The notes under the pieces are model-generated. The model had not been told where the DNA came from. It saw only the letters and a program-made list of their open reading frames with translations, and did no database searches. The translations under genes were made by a program, and so were the position numbers. Below are positions 24,696 to 35,713 of a DNA stretch of 64,000 bases, one piece after another. Each line of letters opens with the position of its first letter. Position 1 is the stretch's first letter. Source of the DNA: Geosiphon pyriformis (taxonomy: Eukaryota; Glomeromycota; Glomeromycetes; Archaeosporales; Geosiphonaceae); the NCBI GenBank assembly GCA_016748015.1, contig JAAOMT010000618.1, positions 3,301 to 67,300 on the forward strand. Reading direction: 5' to 3'.

Positions 24696-25017
24696 TAACC
24701 TCCTCCTCAAGACTGAGCTCTGTTAAAATCCAAGTACTGTCTGTAATTTCCAGATAATAATCCAAAATTATTGAAGAAATTTGGTCTGAAAATTGTTGAA
24801 ATTTCAGTTCTGTGAGCTTTCCAATGTATTGAATCTTCAAAGGTTGTAAAATTGGGTTTTGTAGGACGTTTTCACAGGTGTGAAATAGGTCATAAAGTTT
24901 AAGAGCAGTTCTTAGTTTATAATGACTGTTTGTAGGTCCAGCTGTTGTCTTAAATTCATTGTGAAGTTGTTTCCAAATAGCTTTTTTTGTGAGGTTTGCT
25001 GCTGTAAGCTCCTATTT

Positions 25018-25383
25018 TCATTTGTAAAGTGTTTTTTCAATGTAGAAATATCTATATATTGGAGTATAGTTGTAGTTTTTTTCATTAAGACACAGTTGAA
25101 GTTTTTGTTGAATAGTAGCATTTGGTGGAATACTAATAGGAATGAGCATTAAGTTTTCTCTTAAAGCAAGCTTTAAAAGTTCTGGCAGGTGAATTCCAGA
25201 ATAACTTCTTGTGTTCTTCTTATACAGGTGATATTTTCGTGAATTTGGGGCTAAATTTGTAACTATTTCTGTTTGGGTATAATTAATGTGGTTTTCAGTA
25301 ACAGTAATGGATAATTCGGATATTGTTTTTAAAACTAACATTAGTTTTTGGGATAATTGTTGAATGTTTTGAGGAATAGTCAT
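25018..25383 (-). CDS. Element D extra ORF downstream of integrase
   Basis: A 121-codon ORF lies between the integrase end and the 3' LTR. Its start (MTIPQNIQQLSQKLMLVLKT, then ELSITVTENHINYTQTE) resembles the extra ORF of B (EITDNIHSLAQQLFQLI, then EIEITIN and TIRYQDT). It is soluble, with no signal peptide or membrane span, and no known domain is recognised. It is unbroken, unlike most of D pol. Confidence 0.5.
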   Translation of the reverse strand: MTIPQNIQQLSQKLMLVLKTISELSITVTENHINYTQTEIVTNLAPNSRKYHLYKKNTRSYSGIHLPELLKLALRENLMLIPISIPPNATIQQKLQLCLNEKNYNYTPIYRYFYIEKTLYK

Positions 25384-25529
25384 TATAAGAGATTTGAAAA
25401 TAAAAGAAAATTATTTTTGGTGTATGGGTTTTTATTATTTTTGCTTTGTTTTTGTGAGATTGTTTCTAAATTATAAGAAGATAACTATAATAATAAATTT
25501 AAGTTAAGTGTTCAAGTTGGGAGATTGTT

Positions 25530-26890
25530 CAATGATGACTATTGGTTCTAAATTTCAGGGAATATCTTCAGGATTGATTAAAGAAGAATGTGTACCAATT
25601 TGTGGAATTAATAGTTCAGGATTGTTTCTGGAATTATAGTGTTTCAAACAATCTCTATGTGCAACTTTTGTTAGGATTTTGTCATTAAGTTTTAGCTTGT
25701 ATGATCCATTGCCTAAGACTTCATGGATAAAGAATGGTCCATTCTATTTATTTTCAAATTTCCCACTCTATTGTTTTTTAGCTTTAGTTCTGTGTAAAAG
25801 AACTTTGTTTCTAATTTTAAATCCATTGGTAACTAGAGACAATTTGTCATCATGCTGTTCTTTTTGTTGAGCTTGGGAGTGTTTAATATGGGTGGCTACT
25901 ATTCATTATTTTCCTTCCAATGTGCTAAGCAGTGTATAGGTTTTTTGTTGTAGTGTTTCCTGAAAGTTGTCTTTATTAATTGGTTGTACTGGGTATGTTT
26001 CCATTGTAAAACTAATTGGTAACATTGCTGTCCTTCCATAAGTTAAATCAAATAGTATGTGTTTTATGATATCTTGTTTTAGTGTTCTATATACTAGTAA
26101 CACTGATGGAATAAAGAAATCCTATTCTTGCTCAAAATCGGTTGAGACTTTGGTTAATGATTTACACAATGTTCTGTTGAAACATTCTACAAGTCCATTT
26201 GTTTGTGGATGGTAGGGCAAAAATAATGGTCTCTTGATATTAAATCGTCCACAAATTTCCTGGATTAAATTGTTCAGAAATTGTGTTCCTTGATTAGATA
26301 AAAGTTCTATTGAGTATCTATGTCTACAAATGATGTCTTTGTAGATAAAGTTTGCTACTGATTTTGCATCTGCTCATTGAATGGCTTGGGCTTCAGGCCA
26401 TTTGGTGAGATAGTCTACAGCTACTGCAATATAATGGTTTCCTTGGTTTGTGATAGGGAGTGGTCTGACTAAATTGATACCAACTCAGTTAAAAGGCTGT
26501 TCAACTTTAATTGGGTTTAAAGGTTCTGTAGGGCAAATTCCTTTTTTTTTTGACAACTATCACAAGACTTAACATATTCATAAATGTCTTTTTTCATTTG
26601 AGACCAAAAATAATATTCTAGTGTTCTCTGGGTGGTGCTGTCTTTTCCTAGGTGTGCTGATAAAGGATCTGAGTGCATGTTATATAAAATAGTTTCTTTT
26701 TTATGTTTTTGTATTAATCTGAGTGGATTGTCTAAGTTTCTGAAGTTTTGATAATAAATCATGTTGTTGTGTAAGAAGTATTGTTTGGCTTGTTGTTGTA
26801 ACCAATGTTTTTTATCTAAGGACCAATCTGTTGGGATTGTTAATGTCTTCAAATATTGTTTAAGATTGTTGTAGTTTTCAGGATTCATTG
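25530..26890 (-). pseudogene. Element D integrase, broken
   Basis: 26888-26517 gives the HHCC zinc domain (MHSDPLSAHLGKDSTTQRTL, then CDSCQKKKEF). The core follows with shifts: GINLV where GIDLV is usual, LLSNQGTQF where LLSDQGTQF is usual, and YHPQTNGLVECFNRTL with the catalytic Glu. Both core Asp residues are Asn, each a G-to-A change on the coding strand. The C-terminal HRTKAKKQ...SGKF region is split by stops. Confidence 0.75.
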
Positions 26891-28340
26891 TTTGTTGTTT
26901 TGTTGTTAATTCAAATAGGTGTTGGTTTTGTATTCTAATCTTGTCTTATTCTTGAGAGACAATCAACATTGGTGTGGAGTTTTCCTGGTTTGTGGTATAC
27001 AATGTATCAGTAATTGGCTAGAAATTCTGTCTATTGAGTTTGTTTTGCGTTTAGCTAAGTGTTTTTGTTCTGAAGCCATTTGAGTCCAATATTATTAGTA
27101 ATAATATCGAATTCTTTGGGTCTGAAGTAAAGGTTGAAGTGATGTAAGGCCCAGATTACTGCTGTAGTTTTTAATTCTGTTGCAGGGTAGTTCTTTTCGG
27201 CTGGTTTTAATGTTCTGTTAGCATAAGCAATTACTCGCTCATTTCCATTGTTATCTAACTGTGATAGGATGACACCAAAGACAGTATAAGAGGCATCTGT
27301 TGCTAACTGAAATCAGTTACTGAAATCTGAGTAGGCAAGAATTGGAGCTGTCATTAGTTTTTCTTTGAGAATTTCAAATGCATTTTGGTATTCAGCAGTC
27401 CATTTGTATTTGACATTTTTGGTGGTAAGCTGGTTGAGAGATTTTGCGATTTCTGAGAATCCTTTGATAAACTTCTAATAGTAGGAGACTAACTCTATGA
27501 ATTCTCTTAGTTCTGTAGTGTTTTGAAGAGTTTTGAAGTTTATGACAGTGCTGATTTTTCCAGAGTCTGGTTTGATTCCATCTTTACTAATGATGTAACC
27601 AAGAAAAACCAAGCTTGTTTTTCCAAAGTAGCATTTTTTGATGTTGAGTTTCAGTCCTGCTTTTTGTAATCATTAAAAAACTTCTCACAGATGTTTTAAG
27701 TATAATTCGAATGATAAAGAATAAACATCAGTATCGTCAAGATAAACAACTACTGACTTCCAAAGAAGTCTTTTGTACACAATATCCATTAATCTCTGAA
27801 ATGTTGCTGGTGCATTGTATAATCCAAAAGACATTACATTGAATTTGTAGTTTCCTCCTTGGATTGTGAAGGCTGTTTTGGGACAATCTTTGGGGTCCAT
27901 GGCAACTTGCCAGTATTTGCTTTCTAGATCTAGTGTTGAAAAGTATTTGGCCTTTCCAAGGGCATCTAACATATTATCAATTTGGAGAAAGAGATAGGCA
28001 TCTCCAATGGTGATACTGTTAAGTTGTCAATAATCAACACAAAATCGTATCTTTCCATTTTTCTTTTTAACTAAGACCACAGATAAGGCCTATAGACTTA
28101 TTGATGATTAGATAAGCCCATTGTTGAGCATCTGTTATATTTCTTTGCAGATAAATTGGTGGCTTTCTGGAGCAACTTGGTAGGCTTGCTGTCGCCTTGG
28201 TTTGGCATCTCCTGTATAGATTTGGTGTTGGACCAAATCAGTTCTTCCTAAGTCATTGTTGTTTTCAGCAAAGATATTAACAAATTCTGCAATTAGCTCT
28301 TTGAGCTGGCTCTGTTGTTGTGGTTCAAGTTGTCTCATAT
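26890..28340 (-). pseudogene. Element D reverse transcriptase and RNase H, broken
   Basis: RT begins with DLGRTDLVQHQIYTGDAKP (28338-28135) and KKKNGKIRFCVDY. 27972-27685 carries YFSTLDLESKYWQVAMDP, TAFTIQGGNYKFNVMSFG and the intact catalytic VVVYLDDTDVY. Then come FLGYIISKDGIKPDSGKI and RNase H (LATDASYTVFGVILSQ, AYANRTLKPAEKNYPATELK). Stops cluster at expected Trp (NWFQLATDAS read as TGA, TQWTEFLANYW read as TAG/TGA). Confidence 0.8.
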
Positions 28341-28769
28341 TGATTCGAGATAGTTTTTCTATGCCAACATAGTAGTTTTTAGAGCTGGGGTTTGGGTTGA
28401 TTTTTGGTAGTAAATGTCCAATAATTTCAGAGAAATTGGGGACTGTTTGGGGTAATTTTTGTTGAAAGATATTATTGTGAATAACTCCAATTTCTAAGTT
28501 ATTTAATAAAACTATGGGGAAATTGTTGGGATTGTAAAAAGTAACTCAGATTTTCTTTGTTCCTTCTGGAATATAAATGTTTGGGATCGAGATATTATGT
28601 TCCAAGCAGATTTGTTTGTTGGACTCAAAAATTTGTTGTGTGGTTGTTGGCTTTTCACAAGTGTAAATTTCAGAGTGTTCTCCAAAAAGTGAAATAGTAA
28701 TTGGTTGTGAAAGTCATAAAATCTGGTGAGATTCTTTCTGTTTATTGAGGGCTATATTTACTGGAACTG

Positions 28770-29391
28770 TGAATCGTCCAGTTGAACCAAAACCTTGGAT
28801 TTTTCTTTCACTTTTTTCCAATAGTTTTCTTTAATTGACTAATTGTAAACCCAAAATGTTGATTAAGAGTAAATAAATGGCTTGGGCAATTTTCTTGGCA
28901 TGTTTAATCTTAAATGACTTGTCAGCTTCATTTTAGAATATTACTGTTATGTCACCAGTATATCCAGCATCAATTATTTTTTCTCTGACATTGATTTCTT
29001 TGCTTGCCAGAGAAAACCAGGAGGCGATTTGAATCATTGCTCCTGGCAGGATTTCGAGAGCAATTTTGAGGTTGATTTTTGTGAAAGATTTGGGTTTGAG
29101 AACAAGAGTATCCTTGTCTGGATATCTTAGGTTATATCCAGCATCAATTTCATGTGCTTTTTCAGGTTTTATTCTTTGTTCATTGTTGTTGAAGTATTTG
29201 AGTTGTAAGACAGGCTGATTTTTAATGAGATAGATGTGTGTTGTTTCAATTTCTTCTGTTGCTTCAGGTTCTCCAAATTCAATTTCATATTCATCATTTT
29301 CACTGGGCAAAAGGATGCTAAAAGCATAGCATTCAGAACACCATTGTTCATCACAAGGCATTATGTATTCCTTACATAATTTAATGTTCAT
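28770..29391 (-). pseudogene. Element D dUTPase domain between protease and RT
   Basis: Trimeric-dUTPase motifs in order: AHEIDAGYNLRYPDKD (motif 1), IQIASWFSLASKEI (motif 2, canonical Arg-Ser-Ser changed), IIDAGYTGDI (motif 3), KKIAQAIYLLL (motif 4) and QGFGSTGRFTVPVN (motif 5, 28774-28800). A TAG after 28933 breaks the frame, and a second stop follows. dUTPase would lower dUTP during cDNA synthesis (family role). The upstream part of this ORF carries the last Cys cluster CDEQWCSEC. Confidence 0.8.
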
Positions 29392-29399
29392 TTGTTCTA

Positions 29400-30030
29400 G
29401 CTGTTGAGCTTAAGCTTTTTTAGTCGGGTAGATGTGACTTGCGATTTGATGGTGCACTTCTACTTCATCTTCATAATCAAATCCAGCTAATTCTATGGTG
29501 TATTCAATGTATTTTGCTTCTTTTATTTGACAAACATCTTCTTTGGTAGCTCCATTAACTAATGTCATTGTTAGGTTGAAAATCATCTCAGCATCATGGA
29601 GGTAATGATAAAGTTTGTTAAAAGCATTGTTGTATGCTGCATCAAAAGGTGTTCCTCTTTTGACTTTTTCTGAAATTGATAAAGCATATTGGCAGGTTTG
29701 ATCGCAGACTCCTCCTCTTATTGCTATATCAATCCAATTGCATTCTTCTGGTAGCATATTTCCACAAGTCAAACAAGGGGTATTGTCCCATTTTCTACTT
29801 CTTTTTATTAGATGGCCCCATTATTCTCTGTGGCAAGTCTTGCAGTAATAACAAGTATAATTTTCATATTTTTCTTCAGGTGAAATGCAGGCTCCCATTG
29901 AGAAGAGTTTCTTGTGGCAGTCTTTGCATTTGAGTGGAATGTAAGGATGTCATTTTTTTGGTTCTGGTATAGAATATGGGATGTTTTATCCAGGGGTTTC
30001 TGGTTCCTCTGGATATGAGTTTGTTGCAAA
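29400..30030 (-). pseudogene. Element D cysteine-rich module between protease and dUTPase
   Basis: Reading 30030 to 29410 in one frame gives YIPLKCKDCHKKLFSMGA, CYYCKTCHRE (near 29827-29856), PCLTCGNMLPEECNW, then VCDQTCQYALSISEKV in the open frame 29772-29410, with one TGA and one TAA on the way. The pattern of paired CxxC motifs suggests zinc ribbons or knuckles. The same module occurs in B (40160-40990). I know no named domain with this pattern. Confidence 0.6.
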
Positions 30031-30144
30031 ATATGTTTGCTTAGTTTCTTCAGCCCAGTTAGATGTTAATTTAAGTGCCATAAATGTTTCAACTACAGGC
30101 TTTTTTTCTTCTTTTTCAAATTCGAAGACAGAGGTTTTTTCTGA

Positions 30145-30500
30145 TCATTTGTTGAATGTACCACAAGTAGCGGGTACTTGGGCATGTTGTTCTTGATAAG
30201 AGAGTTGTAATTCTTGGGTTTTCCAGTCTAATTTTATATTGGCTTTTTGGAGCCAATTATTTCCAACAAGGGCTTGATATTGGGACGTGTTCATTACAAG
30301 AACTTTAACTGGAATAATGATTCTATCAAGAGTGAATGGAAAATTGTCAATTTTTTCTACTGGAGTCTTTTTCATGCCATCAGCAGTAACAATTACTGTT
30401 TAAGCTGGTCAGTTGACATTTCTCTTTAATTGTTGTATTAACTGGTAGGTGATGATGCTTTTGGCGGATCCACTATCTAAGATCAAGCAAATTGCCTTTT
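30145..30500 (-). pseudogene. Element D aspartic protease
   Basis: The retropepsin core ILDSGSAKSIIT (around 30460-30490) is intact. DNFPFTLDRIIIPVKVLVM and YQALVGNNWLQKANIKLDW follow in the open frame 30375-30145. A TAA and a TAG between the halves break the frame. It would process Gag-Pol. Confidence 0.75.
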
Positions 30501-31060
30501 TTTCAACTTCTGCTTTAGTGTATATAGCAGTAATTGCTTTTTGTTTGTTGGTGGCTGCATTGCTAAGCAGAAATGGTGACTCATTTGCTTTGAACTTAAA
30601 AGAAAATATATCTGAAAGATTGGCATTTTCAGCAATTTTGGCTGGTGGTAGGAGTATAAGAAAAGTTTTGTTGTTGTGCTGCAGCTCTACCTTCCAAGAG
30701 TGCAGTATGGTAAAAATTCTGTTCTTCAGGTATTGTAAGATAGCTAGGTTGAGTATGATAATGGGTGAGTCTTGGCTGAACTGAATTTCAGAAAACTAAT
30801 TGGTTATTTGGGTTGATTTTGTTGTTGTTTGTTGTAAATCGATTTTGTGGTGCAAATTGGTTTTGTTGAACCAATCTTTGAGCAGGTACTTGGTAATATT
30901 GAATGGGTTGTTAATACTGTTGTTGCATTGGCTGTGAAGCAGATTGATAGTAGTCAGTTTGATATTGTGGTCTTGGTGGATAGTAAGCTGATGGTAGTGG
31001 TGGTTGGTAATAAGATTGTTGTGGTGAAGGGTAACATTGATTACTCCTGTTTTGTTGGTC

Positions 31061-32554
31061 TCATTGTAGCTTTCTGCAATCTTTTTTCCAGTGGCCAAGG
31101 ATTCTACAGTAATAGCAATTCTGAAGCTGGTTATTAGAAGATGATACGAAGTTGTTTTGATTCTGTCTTTGAGGTGGTTGATATCTTTGGGGTTGCTGTT
31201 GTTGTTGGTTGGTGAAATAGTTTTCGACTTTCTTTGTGAGTTGGTCAATTTTCTCTTCAGCTGCTGAGCTGGTCTCTCCAATAGCTAAGTTCATGAGTTT
31301 TATATGATTGGCTTCTTCCATGACCATTTCATATCTCTTTGCATGCTAAATGGCAGAGTTTAAATTTTCTAGGGCATGTAGGCAAACCTTTTTAATCAGT
31401 TTATCCTTTAAACCAGTGATAAATTGATCCAAGATTTGAGCATCGAAATAATAATCATTAGTTTCAAGTTGGCAAATTTGTTTGAGAAGTTTGTTGAATT
31501 TCCCAATATAAGTCATGACAGATTTAGAGAGTTCTTGTTTGATATTGTGAAAACGATTTTGAAGTGTGATTGAGGTGTTGTTATTGGTGAATTGTTCTAA
31601 AAAGGCAGTTTTGAAAGCTGTTCAGTCATTAAAAGGGGTGGTCAAGTTTTCGAACTATTTGCCTGCTGTTCCTTTGAGAAAGTAGAGAATTGTTCTTAAC
31701 ATTCTGGCAGCATTCCATTCATTTGCATCTCCAGCTTTAGTAACTTGGTTGAGCCATTCTTGGGAACTGGTCTCAATGTCTTCTCTATTAAATTCAGAGA
31801 TTTTTGTGATGTATGCTGTCATTTTGTCTTTTTCATTTTCACTGTCTATTAATTCTTCTTTAGATATTTCAGAGTCGTTTTCTTTGTTCGCTGCTGTCTC
31901 AAAGTGTTCACTTCGATTTTCAGCTAGAAAGTCAAGAAGATTGGAACTAGTTTGAAGGAGTTCTTGTTGTCTGGTGGAACTTCTAAGTGATGTAAAATCT
32001 TCTAGTCTTGCAAATCAATTTAAGGGTGAATTAGGTGTTTGTGCTTGTGCAAATGAAGCTGGAAAAAATGTGATAGTAAGTGGAAGTTTTGAACTGGTTC
32101 CTTGTTCAGGTGTTTGTAAGTGTTTGGCAGTTGTTTTTAGTAGTATTGAAGTATTTGGGGTGGTTTTTGAGTATTGCTTCAATTTTTGTTTGCCTTTGTT
32201 GTTTGTTTCTGTCTCTGATTCAAAATCAATAGAGTATTGAGACTGCACTGGATATGTTTCTTTACAGTACTTGATAATGTTAAAATTAAGTTCTTAAAAG
32301 TAAGTGGCAAGTGTTTCACTGTTAAGGTCTTCAGTTCTCAACTGTGAATAGTGTACTAAATTATTGTAAAGATTGCTTCTAACTTCTGAGATATTGTAAT
32401 TTCCAAAAAAATAATTGTTGATGCGGTTTTCAATGTATTGGTATACTGATTTCTTAACAACTTCAATTCCATCTGGAATGTTGAATCTTTGCTTGCAGTG
32501 GGTGTAAATTGACTGGTAATACTCTAGAGTTGTTGCATTTGGTGTGGTCGCCAC
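31061..32554 (-). pseudogene. Element D gag with zinc knuckle, broken
   Basis: It starts at the ATG at 32554 and reads in segments: an N-terminal helical part (QYIENRINNYFFGNYNIS), a low-complexity linker, the retrotransposon-Gag core at about 31740-31380 (AARMLRTILYFLKGTAGK, FKTAFLEQFTNNNTSITLQ), and the CCHC knuckle CYYCRILGHWKKDC near 31090. Internal stops at 32294, 32015 and near 31670 and 31350 inactivate it. Confidence 0.75.
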
Positions 32555-32599
32555 TTTGAAGTTGTTTTTGCTGTGTTGTTTCTGTGGGAAAGCACCAAA

Positions 32600-33581
32600 T
32601 GTTACTGGAGGTTTTTGGTTTCTTCTTAGCTCTTGTATGTTTGTTGTAATGTTGTTAATTCAGGACTATGGGAAGTGTTTGAACCTCTGATAACTAAATT
32701 TTATCTTCAAATTATAGAAGATAATTTGAACTGCTGGGCTTATAATGGAATGGCCAATTCTATGCCAGTTGCTTTGTGTAGTTACATTGTAGTAAATGTT
32801 AACTCTTTCCCAAGAATTGCTTGTCTAGAAGCTCACTAAAAATGTGTAGTTACTTTGTTGTGAAAGTCAACTCTTCTACAGGAATCTTGTCTGTAGGTTA
32901 TCCTAATGATTATAATAAAAAAATAAAAGAAAGAAAATAAAAGAAATGTAAAAGAAATAGAATTCTGTCAAGAGAAACATTTTCTATTCAGGCCTGGAGT
33001 TACTAACAGTTTACTGAAATTGGTAACTAATTAATTTCAAAACGTTAGTTGGGTTTTGGGGATTTTTCCAAGTGCAATAATTAAAAAATTTGGTTTTTTG
33101 AATTATTTGATATTTATTTCTTTTTGTGTGTGTAAAAATGGTTCTAAGTAATAAATCTAAAGTAAGATACATTTTTTTGAAGAGAGAAGCTCTTCTTTTA
33201 TACAACTTATTGTAACACTATTCTATAAACTTGAACTTTGTTTTTTTTTCTACAATTTTGCTGAACTAAAGATACATTTCAGCAAACTACAAGTTATTTC
33301 TGTAAACTATTAGATATTTCGGTGAACTGTCAATTATTTTGGTGAATTTCTACAAATTTTGGTGAACTTTTGAATGTTATATATTTTGGAGTATTGCATG
33401 ATTGATCATCACACTTAGGTTACATTTGTGTTATGTACAAATTGGGTTATTAATTAAATGATAATTTCAGACATTTTGCTAATGTAATAGGTGATAATTT
33501 GAAATGATAATATATGCTAATTAATGATAGGAATAAAGATAATTTTAAGCTAAATAATATCTCTAATTTTGTCTGATAACA
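32600..33581 (-). repeat. 5' LTR of element D
   Basis: Direct repeat of 23713-24695 (TGTTACTGGAGGTTTTTGG ... GATAACA). The primer-binding site follows on its left side on the minus strand. Confidence 0.85.
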
Positions 33582-33886
33582 ATATCATGGATAGTCTGGT
33601 AAAAGACCCAGAGATAAGGGTAGAAGTATATATATTATCAGATAGCTTATTAGAAGGACACAACTGCCAGAATAAATCCAGCCACCAAGCTGAGAAAGAA
33701 ATTGGGAAACAACTTACCAACAATGACAACACCAATATTAAATCTCTGTCTATTATACAAAAGACTCTATCAAAACCTTCAGATACGAAAACTTTCAGAT
33801 TACTAACATCCACATCAAGATAGCTTTTGAGCATCAAGTTATGGGTTTGTTATTTAATTTCATAGCAGAAATAATCACCTGTAACA
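33582..33886 (+). repeat. 5' LTR of element C, second part
   Basis: Continues the LTR broken at 23712. It matches 36388-36676 and ends CACCTGTAACA, followed by the primer-binding site TGGTGCTTCCTGTAAGG at 33889. Confidence 0.8.
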
Positions 33887-33999
33887 TTTGGTGCTTCCTG
33901 TAAGGTAAAATCCTACAGAGAACCCACACCAACAAACACCATCTAAAAGTGGCAGAATCAGAAAATATAGAAGCAAACTATTTAGGATTTGCAAAGTTC

Positions 34000-34720
34000 T
34001 TATTTCAACACTATTGTTAATACTTGGGATTAAACCACAATCATATATCCACTGAATCAGCCTTCAATTTCTACATCAATGAAAAGATTTCCTCTTTGTT
34101 AGGAACACTAGTGAATACTGAATCAGCAAGGAAAACTTTCTATAGGGAATTAATTCAAAACACCAACCTACCAACAAATCATAATTTTGCATCTATCATC
34201 ACTGAGATCAACAAAGAAATTGAACATCACACCCAACAAAGATATCCAATTACATACGCTAGTAAAGACAAAGGAAAACTACAAACACCAGCAATAACAC
34301 CCAGAAAAATACAACCACCTACTTGGAAGAAAAACAGAATTGAATCTCTAAGCAACCCATCCTACTATTATATATCTGGAAGCACTATCAACATATCATT
34401 AATAGACGTGTCCCCATCAACTACAACATCAGCATTTGGATGATTCTCATTCCAAAGTAGACAAAGGAAAACAGAATTATTAGGACTATACAGCAAATAC
34501 TTTGAGGGATTTAATTCACAATTATCAACCCCATCAGGACTTTGATTACTACTGTTTTCACCAGATTTCAGAATTTTTAATCTGTGGGAAGTAACGGAAT
34601 CAGAAAAAGAGGAAGAAGAATCAGAGGATCAAGAATTTACTTACCAACACCTGATCATTAAAACTCGAAAATTACCATTGATAAATTTGTTAAAAACTCG
34701 TTAAATTAAAAAACTCCGTT
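34000..34720 (+). pseudogene. Element C gag remnant
   Basis: The open frame 34024-34443 parallels element B gag (ESAFNFYINEKISSLLG, RELIQNTNLPTNHNF, QTPAITPRKIQPPTWKK) and runs on past a TGA at the expected Trp/Gln position to about 34700. The capsid core and zinc knuckle are absent, so no complete Gag is possible. Confidence 0.65.
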
Positions 34721-34915
34721 TATTCAAAATCCGATCATTAAAACTCCAACTATTCGAAATGTACTATTGATAAATTCATTAAAAACTTGTTAAATTTCCG
34801 ATTATTCAAGACCCGATTGTTAAAACTCCAAACATTCAAAAATTACCATTGATAAATTTGTTAAAAACTCATTAAATTAAAACTCCGATTATTCAAGACC
34901 TGATCATTCAAAAAA
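34650..34915 (+). repeat. Roughly 125-bp tandem repeat in element C
   Basis: Two to three diverged units share the chain ACCATTGATAAATTTGTTAA, AAACTCGTTAAATTA, CCGATTATTCAAGACC, GATCATTAAAACTCC. It lies where B has the gag linker. Confidence 0.55.
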
Positions 34916-35268
34916 AAAAATCTCCCAAACATTCAAAACCCAATAATTCTAACCCCACTATTGTACAAAGAAACTTACCATCAATAAAACTCATTAAACC
35001 TCTAGCAATTTAAACTCCAGGAATTATAAAAAAAAACCGAACATTTGAAGTCCAATAAATTCCAAACCCTGCTATCATACAAAGAAACTTACTTCTAATA
35101 GCCCAATAAAACCTAATTTTCACAGTACTAATAAATCAGCAAAACTCACCTGATGGCTCTAAGTCAGAATATTGAGACATAATCACAATCCACTCCCATG
35201 TGTCATATATTCAAAGAAGAGCCAATCAGCGAGAACAAATGGGAATCGAAATTGGAACTTAATCCTGA

Positions 35269-35440
35269 TTCAAACTCCACTGATGACAGCAACAATTCAA
35301 ACTCTGCTAATAACAGCAATGATTCAAACTCCACTGATGACAACAACAATTTAAACTCTGCTAATGACAACAACAATTCAAACTCCACTAATGACAAATG
35401 ACAATTTAAACTCCACCAACAACAATTCAAACTCTGCTTT
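35269..35440 (+). repeat. 27-bp coding minisatellite in element C
   Basis: Tandem 27-bp units (AACTCCACTGATGACAGCAA type) encode nine-residue Asn/Ser/Asp repeats such as NSNSTDDSN and NSNSANDNN. The matching place in B (about 41035-41110) has a single acidic Asn/Ser/Asp stretch, so the array expanded in C or its source. Confidence 0.65.
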
Positions 35441-35469
35441 AAACACCAAACAATATATCACACTTTTAG

Positions 35470-35640
35470 ATCTTACAATGAAGCAGGAATTAATTCAATT
35501 CAGTGATAATAATGAGAGCATTATGTTTAAACATGCATATAATACAGACGCAAGATTTGAACGTGGATATTCTGGACAGACCACTACAGTTAAAAATCTC
35601 AATCACGTATAAAATTAGATTTACAAATAGCAATAGAAAT
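35470..35640 (+). pseudogene. Element C dUTPase N-terminal fragment
   Basis: Reads parallel to B dUTPase motif 1: FSDNNESIMFKHAYNTDARF and ERGYSGQ, next to B's FSNNNEGIMPEHTHDTDARF. The frame then breaks, and the 3' LTR follows within 110 bp, so motifs 2-5 and the rest of pol are deleted. Confidence 0.6.
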
Positions 35641-35713
35641 TACCACAACAACATTGATACAAAAGAAAAATTTAGAAGATTTTGCAGAAGCTCAATATTA
35701 AAGAAGAGAATAA

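Larger units (their letters stand above)
23713..33581 (-). mobile_element. Element D: minus-strand Ty3/gypsy retrotransposon with dUTPase
   Basis: It is bounded by ~983-bp LTRs (23713-24695 and 32600-33581), TGTTAC...GATAACA. Coding is on the minus strand, so the right LTR is 5'. The primer-binding site lies just left of 32600 (TTTGGTGCTTTCCCACA on the minus strand) and a purine tract GAGGAGGAGG just right of 24695. The target duplication is ACGT (23709-23712) and ATAT (after 33581); the unbroken C LTR reads ATGT there, so the differences are CpG-type transitions. Youngest member of the nest: its LTRs are the most alike of any pair here by eye. Confidence 0.88.

Noticed and set aside
35269-35440. 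CRISPR-like array
   Set aside because: Units are contiguous 27-bp repeats without unique spacers, and they encode an Asn/Ser/Asp repeat inside a retroelement in a eukaryote.
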